Below are positions 21,570-30,000 of a stretch of DNA of 30,000 nt, in pieces. Source of the DNA: Actinidia chinensis. Taxonomy: Eukaryota; Streptophyta; Magnoliopsida; Ericales; Actinidiaceae. Location of the stretch: positions 8,486,521 to 8,516,520 of the forward strand of contig CM018897.1 of the NCBI GenBank assembly GCA_009663005.1. The letters are read 5' to 3'. The stretch's first letter is position 1. Each line of letters starts with the position of its first letter. The notes under the pieces are model-generated. The model saw nothing but the letters and a program-made list of their open reading frames with translations. It was not told where the DNA came from and ran no database searches. A program made the position numbers and the translations under genes.

Positions 21570-21999
21570 GTAAGTTTTGCAAATTACTTCAAAGCTGCAA
21601 TAAGACGGAAACTATATACTGCATGATGCAATATATAGCATGAGAACACCGTTTTAGTTGACTATTCCCCGTGTCTCTTGGCTCCTCCACGTGTTTCCTG
21701 AAATCTTCACATTTCGGTTAATTGTTCTCCTTATTTAATTTACTCATCTTTTAAAATACAATAATTAGATCTTATAATTGTTAGAAGTGTTAGTTCTATA
21801 TCGCTTACTTAAGCCACCCAAACTTAGCATACATAATCTAGATGCTACTTTACTTATAGCCAATTGGTTTTACGTTGCACCCCTTGACTCTTTTTAACAA
21901 TATTTTTTATTAAATTCCGGTTGAATACCCAAATTAAATAAATCTAACTAGAAAAGGTGATACTTGTTACAAAAATAAAGGATATTACACATTTAGAGT

Positions 22000-22226
22000 T
22001 GAACCGAAATAAGAATAAGTTTTTAGTATAAATTGAGAATTGAGATCATAAGTAAATTTTATACACGAGTAAAGAAAGTGAGGGGGACATGATCCCTAAT
22101 TTAGGCTAAAAGTAAGGACATGATTCCTAATTTCGGCCTAAGATTAAGGGACATGATCCCTAATTAGCCCTAAATTGTGCCATAATGTATGGCACAATAT
22201 ATTCTAATCAATCCTTATTTCCAACA
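22000..22226 (-). mobile_element. LTR of the composite element, minus strand
   Basis: On the minus strand it begins TGTTGGAAATAAGG at 22226, directly after a polypurine tract (cttgaggggtag, 22238-22227), the normal start of a 3' LTR, and ends with CA near 22000. About 227 bp. It contains a perfect 10-bp palindrome with a 3-nt loop (22177-22199, ttgtgccata/tatggcacaa). Confidence 0.6.
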
Positions 22227-22239
22227 CTACCCCTCAAGC

Positions 22240-22636
22240 TGAGAGGAGATACCAATCAAGCTTTTAGCTTGACAATAGAGGACTGAAGCGGAGACGGAAC
22301 AAACCGGAAGACCCTAGTGGACAAAGGCATCGAAATATCGATGGCAAAGGCTATACGAGGCTGCAGGCTGTGCGAGGCAGCAAGAGGCCTCAAGATATCG
22401 ACGACAAAGGCTATGTGAGGTCGCAGATTGCAAGAAGCTGCAAGATGTTGCATTAGGCAATAGGGGACTGCAAAAGGGCTACAGGAAGGCTGCAGGAAGG
22501 ATGCATGAGGTTGCAGGAAGTTCTAGGAGGTAGCAGGGGGGCTGGAAATTGGCTGTAAGGGGCTGCAGGAAGGCAGCAGGGGTTGCATCTGGCGACGGCT
22601 AAACAGCGGAAGCCTAGGAGGCTGACCAAGAGCAAC
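22240..22636 (-). other. GC-rich degenerate-repeat interior of the composite element
   Basis: Between the minus-strand polypurine tract and primer-binding motif lies about 400 bp built from loose variants of ggctgcaggaagg and aaggctatgcgagg. It is markedly more GC-rich than the rest of the window. Two minus-strand open frames of about 60-65 codons here are products of the repeat, with no recognisable domain. It takes the place where an autonomous element would carry gag-pol. Confidence 0.5.
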
Positions 22637-22648
22637 CTTGCTCTGATA
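22637..22648 (-). other. Primer-binding motif, minus strand
   Basis: The plus strand reads gctctgatacca, that is TGGTATCAGAGC on the minus strand, complementary to the 3' end of plant initiator methionine tRNA and the commonest primer-binding site of plant Copia-type and TRIM elements. Confidence 0.65.
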
Positions 22649-22650
22649 CC

Positions 22651-22808
22651 ATATATTATGGCACAATTTAGGGCATAAATTATGGATCATGTCCCCTTTC
22701 TTTTAGCCTAAATTATGGATCATGTTCCCCCTCACTTTCTTTATTTTGTGTATAAATATTTATGATCTCAATCTCAATATACTATAAATCCTTTTTCTAT
22801 TCATTTCA
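22651..22808 (+). mobile_element. Inverted, 5'-truncated second LTR
   Basis: An inverted copy of most of 22000-22198: cttttagcctaaatta and catgttccccctcac here are reverse complements of sequence at about 22075-22110. It is joined to the element interior at the palindrome and ends with CA near 22808, followed by ttggtattagag, a second primer-binding-like motif on the plus strand. Normal LTR elements have direct, not inverted, LTRs. Confidence 0.6.
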
Positions 22809-22811
22809 ACT

Positions 22812-23348
22812 TGGTATTAGAGTAAGGTTGGGCCTGTCATCAAAAGTTGGGCCAGTTGTCAAGCGTGTCGAGTGTCCGGTTGCTGTGGTCCAGGGGTTGT
22901 GTTTGGCCCCTCTATGCTGTCTACAAGGTTCATGTTCTCCTCTCCTTAATACTTGGGTTTTAAGAAGAAAAATGGGTTGGGCCTGACAAGTGGTATTAGT
23001 GCAAGGTTGGGCATGTCGTCAAAAGTTGGGCCAGTTGTCAAGCGTGCCGAGTGTTCGGCTGCTGTGGTTCAGGGGGGGTGTTTGGCCCTTCTATGCTGTC
23101 TATAAGGCTTATGTTCCCCTCTCCTTAATACCTGAATTTGAAGGAGAAAGATGGGATGGGCCTGACAAGTGGTATCAAAGTAAGGTTGGACCTGTCGTCA
23201 AAAGTTGGGTCAGTTGTCAAGTGTGCCGAGTGTCCGGCTGCTGTGGTCCAGGAGGTGTGTTTGGCCCCTCTATGCTATCTATAAGGCTTATGTTCTCCTC
23301 TCCTTAATACTTGGATTTTAAGGAGAAAGATGGGTTGGGCTTGACAAG
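22812..23348 (+). repeat. Three tandem 179-bp repeats
   Basis: Units 22812-22990, 22991-23169 and 23170-23348. Each opens with tggtatYa, runs through aaagttgggYcagttgtcaa and ends gggcYtgacaag. All three are exactly 179 bp with scattered substitutions. Each unit therefore starts with a primer-binding-like motif. Open frames of 74 and 105 codons cross these units but look incidental. Confidence 0.85.
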
Positions 23349-23981
23349 ACATTCAATCGCCGTTCTTTTGTTGTGCTAATTTTGTTTATGCTTACGCAAC
23401 AAATTTTGGCTTTCATGGGTAAATGAAGCCATGTTGGCCTTATTACAATGTTAATTGATGATTTACTTGTTTATACCCTCTTGGGTATCCATAGGTTTTT
23501 CACCTCATAGGTGTGACTTTTACGTTCTCTCTTATTTTTTTTATAGGAACCTTCTATCTACTTTTATCTTTGTTTAAATTGATAATAAACCGACAAGGTT
23601 TGATGCTAAGCCTCCTTATTTCTTAGAATAAATAATTATATATTGTTGGGGTGATCTGATTGAGAGATGATCTCATGCGTGGTGTAACAATTTGACATGA
23701 GGCATTTGCATGGCTCAAAATCCTTTAGGCTGCTTTTGAAGATGCATGCATATAATATTTAACGTTGAGTTGTTTTATGTTGATAAAATAGTTGGTATGC
23801 TCAACTTATTTTTGTAGTTATTGATGAAAATCTCGCTAGAAAGCTACATTTAATACTTCTCAAACTGACTTTTGACATTTTTTTTTGTACCTTTGTTTGA
23901 ATTCTTCGTTTGAAGGTGCTTGCTTCATGTTGTAATTATCTTGATGTTGCTTTTACTCTTAAATATGTGAAAAACTTTGAT

Positions 23982-24185
23982 GCCCGATGATGGAGAACTC
24001 ATTCTTGTGGAGTGGTTGCTATGGTTTTCACTAGAAGCCTCCCATCATCATCATCATCTTCATTCTTCTTCTTCTTCTTCTTCTTCTTTATTGTTATTAT
24101 TATTATTAAGTTGGGGAGAGGTTTCCTATTACTAATTATAGACTTCAACCATCAATGAATTATGTCAGCTATGAGATCTGAGGGC
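23982..24185 (+). ncRNA. C/D-like repeat family 1, best-preserved copy
   Basis: GCCC-GATGATGG at 23982-23993 and gctatgagat-CTGA-GGGC at about 24168-24185, 204 nt including a triplet microsatellite of about 67 bp. The C-like box, D box and GCCC/GGGC stem are all intact. Without the microsatellite the length would be about 137 nt. A mini-exon-like block follows 231 nt downstream. The guide-like segment agctatgagat is shared with 6802 and 21283. Confidence 0.33.
24042..24108. repeat. Compound triplet microsatellite
   Basis: (ATC)n, (TTC)n and (TTA)n in a row inside a family-1 element. Equivalent to 21150-21222 in the neighbouring unit. Confidence 0.85.
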
Positions 24186-24416
24186 CTTCCAATAACTAAG
24201 TGATTTGAAAGATTGTGTTGTTTTGTATTTATTTATTTTCCTTTTGGATATGCAAAGCTAGTATGCTACTAATTCTAATATTTGATCCTTCTAACCTTTC
24301 TTCGAAAATTAACCAATATTCCCTAAATGTCTATTCATAGCATTGTTGTGGCTATGAGATGCGTGGTATTATCCGGTAACTTTAATTGATATCCGAAATC
24401 CTAGTTCTTTCCTCGG

Positions 24417-24449
24417 TGTCATTCAAAGAATAATGTTGTCGTTTAACTT
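24417..24449 (+). other. Mini-exon copy with broken acceptor
   Basis: The same 33-nt block as 21537-21569 (tgtcattcaaagaataatg), followed by GTAATT. The acceptor AG has become GG (cctcgg) and the branch-like site has become ccgaaat, so this copy should not be spliced as its sister could be. Confidence 0.4.
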
Positions 24450-25481
24450 GTAATTTCCACAACTTCAGAGCTGCTGTCCCAGTTTACTTGATCAGGGAAA
24501 AACGATGGAAACCATATACTGCTTCGTGCAGATGCTTCATGCTGACTCTTCCCCACGTGCCTCTTGGCTCCCCTAGGTGTTCCCTAAATCTCCACATTTC
24601 AGTTACTTATTCTTCTTATTTAATTTACTCTTTCATATCCTTGTTTAGTTACTTTATATTAATTCTTTGCCTACCATATGATACCACCGATTTCATTTCA
24701 CTACCTAATAAAATATTACCATGTAATAATCACTACACAATTTACTTGCACAAATTTATTGACTTCATCTTTTATGTATAAGAATTAAATGTTATAGTTT
24801 TTATTGAATTCCCTTTGAATGCCCAAAATTAAATAAATTTGACAAGAATAGGACACACTTTTTTACAAAAAAAAGGGATATTGCACATTCAATCGCCATT
24901 CTTTTGTCGTATTGCTATTGTTTATGCATACGCAACATATCCTGGTCTTTCATGGGTAAAAGTAAGCCATGTTGGTATTGTTACAATGTTGTTACAATGT
25001 TAATTGATGATCTACTTGTTTGTACACTCTTGGGTATCCGTAGTTTTTTCACCTCAGAGGTGTGGCTTCTACATTGTCTACTTTTATCTTTGTTTAAATT
25101 GGTAATAAACCGATATGGTTTGATGTTAAACCTCCTTGTTTCTTAGAATAAATAATTATATATTGTTGGAGATTTGTCTGATTGAGAAATGATCTCATGT
25201 GTGGTGTAACAATTTGACTTGAGGAATTTGCTTGGTTCAAAATCTTTTAGGCTGCATTTATGGAGTTATGATGTAATGAAGATGCATGCATATAATATAT
25301 AACGTGGAGTTATTTTATACTGATAAAATTGTAGTTATGTTCAACTTATTTGATACTTCTCAAACTGACTTTTGACAATTTTTCATTTTTTTATCTTTGT
25401 TTGAATTCTTCGTTCAAAATTGCTTGCTTCATAATGTAATTATCCTAAAGTCTTACTTGTAAATCAGCGAAAAGATTTGAT

Positions 25482-25793
25482 GCTCAATGATGGACACCTC
25501 GTTCTTGTGGAGTTGTTTTTGTTTTCATTGGAAGCCTTCCTATCATCATCATTATCATGTCACTTTTTTGCTGATGAAATTATCATCAAATTGGGTGACT
25601 GAATCGGTCACCGACAACAAAATACAAGGGTTGGTCCTATTGAAGGATCCACCCCTTGTATCCTGTTTGTGATCGGTTCAATCACCCAAATCGGTGATAG
25701 TAGCATGCTTCTTCTTTTCATAAAGTTGGAGAATGGCTTTCAATGATAACTCATATACTTTACAATGAATTATAATAGCTATGTGATATGAGG
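25482..25793 (+). ncRNA. C/D-like repeat family 1, degenerate copy
   Basis: GCTC-AATGATGG at the start, with gtgat-atga-gga at the end where the D box has been lost. It is the copy-B partner of 9981-10284, which keeps CTGA. A mini-exon remnant follows at 25924. Confidence 0.2.
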
Positions 25794-25923
25794 ATTTATC
25801 AAATTTTGTCTTAGAAAATTGGAAATTATTCCTTTACATGACTATTCATGCATGGTTGTAGCTATGAGATATGAGGCATTGTTAGTTTATTCTACTGGAG
25901 ATCTGGAAAACTTGTTTTCTTAG

Positions 25924-25960
25924 GGGCATGCAAACAAACACCGTGCTTCCTTCTTTCAAG
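25924..25960 (+). other. Mini-exon remnant, donor lost
   Basis: Acceptor context gttttcttag, then gggcatgcaaacaaacaccg. No GTAAGT follows and a SINE head begins within about 20 nt. It is the same ancestral arrangement as 10398. Confidence 0.33.
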
Positions 25961-25974
25961 GGGGAGTGAGGAAT

Positions 25975-26080
25975 GATATATTAACCATTGGTTCACTCCT
26001 TAAGGTTCAAACCCATGACTCCCCATATGGAAGTTATTAGGGCCTTGCCTATTGGGACTGCCCAATTGTTTGGTTTGGCA
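25975..26080 (-). mobile_element. tRNA-derived SINE head, copy-B allele, minus strand
   Basis: Minus strand: A-box-like cccaataggcaaggcc (about 26041-26056) and B-box-like gggtttgaacctta (26001-26014). It is orthologous to 10440-10545. It keeps a B box closer to consensus but a more mutated A box. Confidence 0.5.
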
Positions 26081-27038
26081 AGTTTCTGAAGCAGTAAAGT
26101 ATGGATCGGACGCACTTGAATGCCAGGTGAGGCAAATGTTTCATAGGATTGGGTGTAACTGAACTTAGGGTCTTGATTCCAATGGAAGTGGCAACTATTC
26201 CTACTAATTTGTGTCAGTCCATTGGATGCAGAAACAGGACACCCAATGTGAAGATTGAGAATATTATCTGAATTTTGACCTTGGACAGTTGGACTTAATT
26301 TGAAAAGTTTTATCGAGGTAATGTGTTTTTCATTTATCGTTTTATATTTTGTACATGAGTTGGACCATTTGAGTTCGTTTTTGTAGGTGTTGCCAATGAA
26401 GAATCAAATTTTTGGTGTCATTTGCAGTTTATCCATCCATGGTACAAATTATCTCGGTTAATTAGTTTCTTTTTTCCTTTCCGATGCTTTGTTTAAGAGA
26501 TATTGTTAGTGAATCTCATGATAATTTTGAAGGATTGTTTATTGATCTATTAACAGTACTGATAGATGCCTTCTGAAAAAGAAAAACACTGTGTTTAGCT
26601 AGTTTTTTTATTTTTTTTATTTTTAAATGAAACCTCTGAATGGTCTTGGGAGACCTTTTAAGCCGATCTTGTAAGCAATTCCCTGAATAGGTTTGGTTGA
26701 AGTCCATCCTGATCCCCCTCAATGAAAAGATTCCATTTTCCCCCCCTTTTGTTCTCCTCGATGTTGTCATTCCAATTTCTTTGTTTCTAGATAATAATGA
26801 AATGAAAATTCTTATTTTTCATGCTGATCCCCAACAAAGCATCATTTCTGCCTATAAATCAGAATTTGATCCTATCATTTTTAAGTATTTTGTCAAGCTC
26901 AATCCCTCTTGTGAGTTCTTCCCCCCATGAGTTCATTCAGTTTTATCTGTTGCGAGAGCCCTCAGTAATACCAAATATGCAGAAAGGTTTGAATGTGGAT
27001 GTTTAGCCTTACCAGCGTATTGATTTCTTAGTATTAAG

Positions 27039-27185
27039 CCAAGCTCTGGCTTTCTTGTTAACTTGGACATGTTTTATTTGGCAACAAAAATCATTCTATA
27101 GAATTATAGAAGAAAGGTACAATCAGGATTGGCTTCTAAAGACTGCTTTGCATATTTGTCTGCGGGTTTTATTGTTTGGCTGGCC
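27039..27185. repeat. Single copy of the segment tandemly doubled in copy A
   Basis: Matches both halves of 11449-11745 (gccaagctctggctttctt to gcgggttttattgttt). It establishes that the two-copy state is specific to A or was lost in B. Confidence 0.7.
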
Positions 27186-27968
27186 GAAACCTAGAACATG
27201 TTGAACTCCATTGGATTGTTCTTCGTTTGGTTGTTCTTACATGGCTTTCCAAGTGAGAGCTAATAGCAAACTTTTATTTTGATTATAGTATTGTAAGACT
27301 TTCAAAATGATAACTAATAGTGGCTGGTTTCCAAATTTGAAATTTTGCTTTTTTGTATAGGTAGCTTTTCAAAATCTTCTGGTTTATTAAGCTTTCACTC
27401 TGTTTTTGTCTTTGGTTTTCTAATTTAATCTGGATCTGCTTTTCTCCTCACCCTATTAGCTTTCGATAACTCGAAGCAGCTTCTGTGAGCCTATGTTTTA
27501 GGAATACTTAAATCCTGTTTCTTTTAGAGGATTTGAATCATGCTTGTTCATTATTGTTTTAGGATACTTGGCCAATTTGAAAATTTGTGATTCAAGTTTT
27601 TGTACCATTTTAAGCAAAATACTTTATTTATCTATTACGAATCTAACATTTTTTTTCGCATGCATTTATTTCATACACACTACCATCTTTCAAAGGAGAT
27701 TCTTTAGTGGTTGACAGCAAAAAACTTTAGCCATGAGAACCTATTTGTTGAGTTCCTTTGGTGCAGATTCTTTAATTCATGAACAAGTCAGTCAATTAGT
27801 TTGCGGCTGCTTTAAATTAGTTCCAATGAGAAAGAATTACGCACAAATGTGGGATAGACTGGCCTCGTGAATAACTAATTTAATAACTCCCTTTATTAAT
27901 GTAAACAAAGGTATCCTAAGGACCGGTTTGATTAGCAAGAGAATAATGGAAAATGCAAGAAAGAGCTA

Positions 27969-28299
27969 CGGGTCTTATATTCCTATTAAGCAACTGCTGT
28001 ATGTTATATTCCTTCAGCCCAAACCCATTAGGTTTCTAATGTCCAAACTCCAAGCCAATTGTACTTAACACATTTCCTGTAATATTATCTATTTATGACT
28101 GGCAGTTGACCACCATTAAATTCTTGATTTCAATACCAGAAAATACCTGCATCTTTAATATTTGTAGTACCAACATTTTCTATATCCACTGAAGACATTA
28201 CAAGCCTTTGGGACCAAAGTCCTCATCCCAGCCACTTGATTGGTTGGTACATCACAACATCAAATGCTTTAATTGCTTATAGTTTTTGTTGTTGTAGTT
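27969..28299. other. Single-copy sequence, no feature seen
   Basis: Beyond the end of copy B. It is AT-rich, with no open frame of note and no match to the repeat families. Confidence 0.5.
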
Positions 28300-28445
28300 A
28301 ATATAGTTATGCCCCATCTGCAAATGTGTAATACTCGTCAATACTCTATATGGACTTCCAAAGTGGGATAAGGGTTCAAGTCATAAGAATGAGCCTCTCC
28401 CAAAAAAATATAGGGACAACGCTGACCTACTATTCTAAACGCTAC
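28300..28445 (+). mobile_element. Possible SINE remnant
   Basis: agggttcaagtcat (28369-28382) resembles a polymerase III B box, followed by gcctctcccaaaaaaa and gggacaacgctgacctac. This is wording of the kind seen downstream of tRNA-like heads in some plant SINEs. The A box is not convincing, so the call is weak. Confidence 0.3.
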
Positions 28446-28768
28446 TGAGCGAGAAGGGAGTCTTCTACAATGTGTATAGTTTTATTTTTTTAATTAGAGG
28501 AATTTTTGTGCCCGTTGTATTGTGTTCTTCTTCTTTAAGAGAACGTTATAGCTAGATGAAATGAAGCAGAAGCTATGGAAATGTATTTATACAATAATAC
28601 CAGCTAGGAGGTTGGCCAGCCTTTATTGTAGTAATTTGCTAATTTGGGAGTACATATATTGGGATTGGTCCTCCCCACGTACAAAGGGATGTAGTTATTG
28701 ATCTATTACATATATTCGGATTGGGGAATGGAATCCGAAATCCACTTCATATCTAATATGTTTAGAGT

Positions 28769-28880
28769 TATACTCTCTCTGTTCCAATTTGTTTGTCCAT
28801 TTTTACTATTTTGAACATCTAAAAAAACTGTCTATATTTTAATATTTATATCACTTTTAATGAATTTAAAATTTTTTTAT
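28769..28880. mobile_element. Stowaway-like MITE, one end only
   Basis: tactctctctgttccaattt (from about 28771) closely resembles the CTCCCTCCGTTCC terminus of Stowaway (Tc1/mariner-type) MITEs, followed by tgtttgtccatttttac as in such elements. No matching inverted end appears within the next several hundred bases, so it is truncated or interrupted. Confidence 0.5.
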
Positions 28881-30000
28881 ACTGCTGGAGGGGCTTACAG
28901 GCAGCAGCCATGGGCTGCTTACGGGATCAACTACACCTAAACTTAAGTGATTTTGAGTATATTGTTACATCTCATAGAATAATCTCTTATTTTGTTGGTG
29001 GAATTATTTTGTGTGCAAAAATCCCAACAACATTTTCCTTTTTACAATTGGCCTAGTGTTAACAGCTTGAGCTTTGGCTCGATGCAAGGATGTCAGAGTG
29101 GCTCGATGCACTCAGCAGTCCTTGTCAAGGCATGGGTGCTTGCTTTTTGATCCAACGATTTTGAACTTGTTTAGGCAGTTCTTAAGTAAGAACTTATCTG
29201 TCTGTCCCAAATACTTAGAAGTTCTTTTCACATGGAGCTTGAATTGTAAGATTAAGTGCGATACAAGTATAGAAATTGTAAAATTTATGTTTTGAGATTT
29301 TCAAGATTAATTTATGTAAATTGAGATGTCAAGCAATGAATTTAAAACTAACATGGTCCAAGTACCTAGCGTTTTTCCTACCTTAGATGTTCTAGCTTCT
29401 TGTCTTTTACTGTACTCAACCAATTATCAAGGTAAGATAATATTTATTGGGAGATTTTACAATGAAAGTGTATGTTATGTTTAAAGATGTGTCTATACAT
29501 TGGTAATGGATTTGTATATTGTTTCAAACACTTGGAATACAAAAAATCTAATAATTACTTGTACCAAGTAAGCTTGTTAACAAATAATAAAAAATGTATA
29601 CAATTTAAAGTTTTGATCTTGAAAATACCATTAATCAATCATAGACAAACATTAAAATAATTTAAAAAGAGAGAACAAACTAGTTCATTCTAATGGTTGG
29701 AGGAAGACATAGTCCTTGGTCCAAGCCAATAGACTTAGCCCTCCATTGGTACAGAGGGCTCAATCATGAATGAAAAGTAAACCATTAAAGGACAAGAAAT
29801 TAACAAAAATCTAGGAAGAAAATGGAAATTCAATTAGCATAAATGAAATTCAAAACTTAAAACAAGTGAACTTACAACCATTAAATCAAAGGATTAGCAT
29901 AAGGCATTACAAATCTTGAATTTGGAAACAAGTATTCTTTCTCCTTCTCAACTCTCTAATTATAAGCTCCAAACCAACTTAAGAACCAAGGAAAAATGGA
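28881..30000. other. Distal single-copy region, small hairpins only
   Basis: No gene or repeat-family match. Local inverted repeats are a 7-bp stem with 3-nt loop at about 28901-28920 (agcagcc/ggctgct) and a 7-bp stem with 10-nt loop at 29737-29760 (agccctc/gagggct). A short word ggctcgatgca occurs twice at 29075-29110. Open frames of 62-73 codons here have no visible support. Confidence 0.45.

Larger units (their letters stand above)
21994..23348. mobile_element. Composite foldback LTR-type insertion (1355 bp)
   Basis: It interrupts unit C1. The flanks are ACATT at 21989-21993 and again at 23349-23353, a 5-bp target-site duplication of the size made by LTR-retrotransposon integrases, and unit C2 shows the uninterrupted site (about 24886). 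Inside, left to right: a minus-strand LTR, a minus-strand polypurine tract, a GC-rich interior, a minus-strand primer-binding motif, a second LTR piece in the opposite orientation, a plus-strand primer-binding motif, and three 179-bp tandem repeats. There are no gag or pol sequences, so it is a non-autonomous, TRIM-like and rearranged element. Confidence 0.7.
20985..25388. repeat. Nested tandem duplication of a 1.5 kb unit
   Basis: Unit C1 is 20985-21993 plus 23349-23879, split by the LTR insertion. Unit C2 is 23880-25388. Without the insertion C1 is about 1540 bp and C2 about 1509 bp. Shared landmarks include the family-1 element (21087/23982), a triplet microsatellite (21150/24042), the mini-exon (21537/24417), acattcaatcgcc (23349/24886) and ttaattgatgat (23452/24999). 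Copy A appears to have no equivalent of the first kilobase of this unit. Confidence 0.8.
13325..27968. repeat. Tandem segmental repeat, copy B
   Basis: Same orientation and same order of anchors as copy A (offset 10.67 kb at the start, larger later because of insertions). B-specific additions are about 16105-16822, 17290-17577, a longer 18470-18600, the 45-bp duplication at 19085-19204, the nested 1.5 kb tandem repeat and the LTR composite. Regions between named sub-features, for example 14700-14980, 15100-15930 and 26100-27030, are AT-rich sequence shared with A and without coding potential. Confidence 0.85.

Noticed and set aside
22256..22635. Two minus-strand frames of 65 and 60 codons
   Set aside because: They translate the degenerate ggctgcagg repeat of the LTR element interior, and no gag or other domain is visible.
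22762..23307. Two consecutive open frames of 74 and 105 codons
   Set aside because: They run through the 179-bp tandem repeats and owe their length to the higher GC content there. The second frame simply repeats itself with the repeat period.
29080..29160. tRNA-like ggatgtcagagtgg resembling a Ser/Leu tRNA A box
   Set aside because: No B box or cloverleaf follows at a suitable distance.

Overview
This window looks like nuclear DNA from a flowering plant. It is AT-rich, almost free of credible open reading frames (the longest is about 126 codons and shows no recognisable domain), and littered with plant-type mobile-element remnants: hAT-like and Stowaway-like MITEs, a tRNA-derived SINE head, and a non-autonomous LTR element with an initiator-Met-tRNA type primer-binding motif. 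I see no protein-coding gene, rRNA, intact tRNA or CRISPR array. The species cannot be named from what is visible.

The window is essentially one large non-coding tandem repeat locus. A degenerate leading unit (1-1890) is followed by a spacer with a MITE (1891-2654), then copy A (about 2655-12927), a short spacer, then copy B (about 13325-27968). A and B carry the same motifs in the same order and share old insertions (a hAT-like MITE, a SINE head). By eye they differ at roughly one base in ten plus many indels, so the duplication is old. B is longer because it holds a nested 1.5 kb tandem duplication (20985-25388), a 1355-bp composite foldback LTR insertion (21994-23348), an inverted-repeat MITE (16470-16822) and other extra sequence. 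The last 2 kb (27969-30000) is single-copy, with SINE-like and Stowaway-like remnants.

Three sequence families recur inside the units. (1) A 29-33 nt mini-exon-like block is preceded by a branch-point-like CTGAAAT, a pyrimidine tract and AG, and followed by GTAAGT or a close variant. In four copies a possible 5' splice site (GAG/GTAATT or similar) lies upstream at a constant spacing, giving a mini-intron of 63-64 nt. (2) A block of about 150-310 nt begins GCCC-RATGATGG and ends ATGAGAT-CTGA-GGGC, the C box/D box/terminal-stem pattern of a C/D snoRNA-like RNA. In the cleanest pairs it lies about 115-240 nt upstream of a mini-exon. (3) A block of about 45-67 nt has a C-like box AATGATGA, an internal CTCTGA and a terminal CTGA.

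My working model, which is inference, is a tandemly amplified, spliced, non-coding snoRNA-host-like gene with repeated tiny exons and C/D-like RNAs in its introns. Many copies are decaying. Transcription, splicing and RNA processing cannot be shown from the sequence, and I could not match any guide segment to a known rRNA or snRNA target.
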